Position numbers and translations under genes: made by a program | NCBI GenBank assembly: GCA_020024235.1 | Contig: JAHHUA010000082.1 | Span: 1-7,775, forward strand | Direction: 5' to 3' | DNA length: 7,775 nt | DNA from: Oscillospiraceae bacterium | GTDB taxonomy: Bacteria; Bacillota; Clostridia; Oscillospirales; Ruminococcaceae | Notes under the pieces: generated by a model | What the model saw: the letters and a program-made list of their open reading frames with translations, nothing else | Database searches by the model: none | Told to the model about the DNA's origin: nothing | Shown here: piece after piece, positions 5,668 through 7,775 of the stretch | Position numbering within the stretch: the first letter of the stretch is position 1 | Layout of the letters: each line of letters opens with the position of its first letter

Positions 5668-6750
5668 TTAAATATATTCGGCAGGGTCCCGACTTGTTTT
5701 AGCTATTATAAATTCAATATTTTTACAGCGTTTTTCCAGTGATTTTTTAAACTGGGGCAAAACTATATTTTCTGTGGCAAAATGCCCACCGTCTATAAGA
5801 GTAAATCCTTCATTTAAAGCGTCTGTTAAAATATTGTGCTTTACATCTCCCGTAATAAATGCGTCAGCTCCCTGCGCCAAAGCATCACCTATAAAATCAG
5901 CTCCGCTGCCGCTGCATAGTGCTACGGTTTTAATAATTTTATCACCGTTTACTACTTTTACACAGTGGGTATTAAGAGATTTTTTTAAGTTTTGTGCCAG
6001 TTTTCTGCCTGTAGTTTCCTCACATTCCCCTATAAGTCCTATAAAGACTTTTTCTGATAGTGCCTGATTTTCAAAAATATTGTAGGCAGGGGTTTCATAG
6101 GGGTGGGCTTTAATCATGGCAGAAATAACCTTATTTAATTTAGATGAAGGACAGATAAAAGTTATTTCTTCCTCATCGGCAAAAGACAGCTTATTGTTTT
6201 GCCCCATAAAGGGCTTTGCTTTTTCTATAGGTAAAAACTGACCTTTGCCATTTGCGGAAAAAGCACAGCTTTTGTAATTTTCATATTCTCCTGCACCTTC
6301 GGAAAAAACCGCTTCTTTAACTTTTTCACCGTAACCCTGTGGAACAAATACACTGACCGTTTTATAGTAATTATTTTTTAAAACAGTCAGCGGACGAAGA
6401 TTTTTAAGTTCCACTGCATTTGCCAAAGCCAAATTTACTCCCTCCGGAGAAATATCAAGGTTTGTATGGGAAGATATAACTGAAATATCTTTTTTTATAA
6501 GTTCATAAACTACTGAACCTGCCAGCACATTCTTTAAGGGATTAAATATCACAGGGTGATGAGATAAAATAAGCTCAGCACCGAGTTTTTCTGCTTCTGA
6601 TATTACTTCATGTGTTACATCAAGGCATAGAAGGGCTTTTTTTACTTCTTTTTGGCAATCACCTGCCAAAATACCGCAGTTATCCCATTTTTCCGCATTT
6701 TTATAGGGAGCAAATTCATTTATTGCATTATATATTTCTTTTACTGTCAT
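5668..6750 (-). CDS. Nif3-like dinuclear metal centre protein (YqfO family)
   Basis: This is a 360-residue member of the Nif3/YqfO family, toroidal hexameric proteins with a two-metal site. Some members are described as GTP cyclohydrolase 1 type 2-like, but the reaction in bacteria is unsettled. The N-terminal part has WDNCGI (22-27), the metal-ligand motif SHHPVIFNP (63-71) and SSHTNLD (93-99). The C-terminal part has CSGSGAD (279-285), ITGDVKHN (299-306) and GGHFATE (321-327), whose His and Glu complete the site. Between them, about 130-235, lies the PII/CutA-like insert of long bacterial forms, ending in AHPYETPAYNIF (215-226). All expected ligands are present. The ATG overlaps the trmK stop by 4 nt (ATGA, 6750-6747), with GGGGTG as the ribosome-binding site inside trmK, so the two are translationally coupled. 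The trmK-nif3 pairing is conserved in Bacillota. Confidence 0.95.
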   Translation of the reverse strand: MTVKEIYNAINEFAPYKNAEKWDNCGILAGDCQKEVKKALLCLDVTHEVISEAEKLGAELILSHHPVIFNPLKNVLAGSVVYELIKKDISVISSHTNLDISPEGVNLALANAVELKNLRPLTVLKNNYYKTVSVFVPQGYGEKVKEAVFSEGAGEYENYKSCAFSANGKGQFLPIEKAKPFMGQNNKLSFADEEEITFICPSSKLNKVISAMIKAHPYETPAYNIFENQALSEKVFIGLIGECEETTGRKLAQNLKKSLNTHCVKVVNGDKIIKTVALCSGSGADFIGDALAQGADAFITGDVKHNILTDALNEGFTLIDGGHFATENIVLPQFKKSLEKRCKNIEFIIAKTSRDPAEYI

Positions 6751-7442
6751 TTAATTTCACCCCAGTGTTTTTCTATTTTTTCAATTACATTTCTGTATGT
6801 TTCTTTTTCTTTCTCATGACCTGCTGTTTCCATAAGTCCTTCCAAACGGCGGGATATATTTATATAAATTCTTTTTAAATATCTTTCTTTTTCCGGCAGA
6901 GCTGAATTCATAATTTCACCCAAATATTTATAATCCGATGATTTATCCCCATTTTCCCCCGTTTTTTTGCAAACAATTAAAGTATATACAAATTTCCCGC
7001 TTATAACAGGGTCTTCTTGGATAATTTCAAAACCATGAGTTATAAGGTATTCCCTAAGATGTTCAAATTTTGTCATAGGCTGCAAAATAAATTTTTTGTT
7101 GTGTAAATCCTTTTTGCAGCTGTCTAAAATTGAAATTATGGTTTTTCCTCCCATACCTGCTATAACAAATTCATCTATACAGCTTACATCAAGACCGTTT
7201 AATCCATCTGTAAGAACACAGTGAACTTTATGGGTAAGATTATATTTTTCCAGTGTTTCACGGGCATTTTTTAAGGGAAGTTCATTTATATCACAGGCAT
7301 ATGCGGATTTTATTTTCCCTTTTGCCATAAGATATGCTATTAAATAGGCATGATCTGTTCCTATATCAGCTAGTGTTGTTCCATTGCTCACATATTTTGC
7401 TATGGACATAAGTCTGTTATCCAGTTGTGGAATTTTCGTCAT
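6747..7442 (-). CDS. trmK: tRNA (adenine(22)-N(1))-methyltransferase TrmK
   Basis: This 231-residue SAM-dependent methyltransferase belongs to the TrmK family (YqfN of Bacillus subtilis), which makes m1A at position 22 of bacterial tRNAs. The Rossmann motif I is LADIGTDHAYL (24-34), followed by the acidic ACDIN (49-53) that binds the SAM ribose. AGMGGKTI (95-102) and ILQPM (119-123) are family motifs around the active site. The C-terminal part (about 180-228) is charged and helical, matching the coiled-coil tail that contacts tRNA in known members. ATG 7442 is preferred over a GTG at 7451, because GGTGA (7453-7449) makes a proper ribosome-binding site 6-7 nt before the ATG and would overlap the GTG start. 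The length fits the family, about 230-240 residues. It is 11 nt downstream of a small gene and overlaps nif3 by 4 nt, indicating an operon. Confidence 0.95.
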   Translation of the reverse strand: MTKIPQLDNRLMSIAKYVSNGTTLADIGTDHAYLIAYLMAKGKIKSAYACDINELPLKNARETLEKYNLTHKVHCVLTDGLNGLDVSCIDEFVIAGMGGKTIISILDSCKKDLHNKKFILQPMTKFEHLREYLITHGFEIIQEDPVISGKFVYTLIVCKKTGENGDKSSDYKYLGEIMNSALPEKERYLKRIYINISRRLEGLMETAGHEKEKETYRNVIEKIEKHWGEIK

Positions 7443-7453
7443 AGTTTTCACCG

Positions 7454-7765
7454 TTAATTTAATTTATAAAAATTATTTTCGCACAAAAGTGCAAAGCAGT
7501 AGTTTACTTCATCATCGGTAAAAAGTTCGCCGAAACGGGACTGTGTAATCAATTCCTCCATAGACAGATTTAATCTGTCATTTTCACAAAGTGTGTCAAA
7601 CCCCTGTGAAGTTTGACCTTTTTTAATAATTTCTTTGGCGGTTTTTACTCCACCGAATTTATTTATAGTATCAGTAAATTTTTTCATGTTAATTCCAAAT
7701 TCCTGCTGTATATTTATAGCTCGCTGAATAAGTTCCAATGTAAAAATTTCTTCTGTTTTTTTCAT
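7454..7765 (-). CDS. Small conserved-looking protein of unknown function, upstream of trmK
   Basis: This 103-residue soluble protein has no signal peptide or membrane segment. Residues 1-30 are probably helical. The rest carries a pattern I recall from short bacterial domains of unassigned role: FGGVKTAKEII (37-47), GFDTLCENDRLNLSMEELI (55-73) and FGELFTDDEV (78-87). It has no catalytic motif I recognise. The stop is 11 nt before the trmK ATG, and the trmK ribosome-binding site lies directly after the stop, so co-transcription is very likely. The ATG at 7765 has only 10 nt before the window edge. That stretch shows no Shine-Dalgarno and no in-frame stop, so the true start may lie further upstream and the protein may be longer. 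In B. subtilis the gene before trmK is sigA, which this is not. Confidence 0.7.
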   Translation of the reverse strand: MKKTEEIFTLELIQRAINIQQEFGINMKKFTDTINKFGGVKTAKEIIKKGQTSQGFDTLCENDRLNLSMEELITQSRFGELFTDDEVNYCFALLCENNFYKLN

Positions 7766-7775
7766 GGTATAATTC

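Noticed and set aside
6612..6878. Hydrophobic 88-codon plus-strand frame across the trmK-nif3 junction
   Set aside because: Both trmK and nif3 are unmistakable on the other strand. The Phe/Leu-rich translation is the complement of their Lys/Glu codons.
1..7775. Mobile element, CRISPR array, toxin-antitoxin or phage-defence system
   Set aside because: No transposase, integrase, spaced identical repeats or defence-type protein motifs were seen. Gene content and composition look like ordinary core chromosome.

Overview
This 7.8 kb window looks like a chromosomal segment of an AT-rich, low-GC Gram-positive anaerobe (Bacillota, most likely class Clostridia). The reasons are very A/T-rich coding and spacer DNA, purine-rich Shine-Dalgarno sites, sigma-A-like promoters, and family content: an RpiR-type regulator, a [citrate lyase] ligase, a DUF4830-like membrane protein, and a trmK-nif3 pair in the order known from Bacillus and clostridia. 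I cannot name the genus from sequence alone. No mobile element, CRISPR array, tRNA or rRNA is visible.

Layout. Positions 1-319 are an AT-rich leader with a good promoter (239-267) and an 18-bp palindrome (277-294) just in front of an RpiR/SIS regulator (320-1183). A second clear promoter (1205-1233) drives the YchF ATPase (1289-2392). A GC-rich hairpin (2454-2477) separates ychF from an orphan citC-type ligase (2513-3559). A 22-pair hairpin (3571-3636) then covers the ribosome-binding site and GTG start of a small membrane-anchored protein (3631-4125). A bidirectional terminator (4137-4176) ends the rightward genes. It also serves the leftward genes, which read from the right edge: a small 103-residue protein (7765-7454), trmK (7442-6747), nif3/yqfO (6750-5668) and a 12-TM MATE transporter (5533-4175). 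The 134-bp gap between nif3 and the MATE gene is almost entirely made of nested inverted repeats.

How the genes relate. The small protein, trmK and nif3 are tightly packed (11-nt gap, then a 4-nt overlap) and are probably one transcript. The MATE gene may be read from it or from its own promoter. The rightward genes look like separate units, with housekeeping (ychF) beside regulatory and metabolic singletons. The gene content is mostly ordinary core genome. The signals worth a second look are in the spacers: the start-codon-occluding hairpin before the DUF4830-like gene, the nested inverted repeats before the MATE gene, and the palindrome at the rpiR promoter. The lone citC without citrate lyase genes is also notable. 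I found no convincing new multi-gene system.
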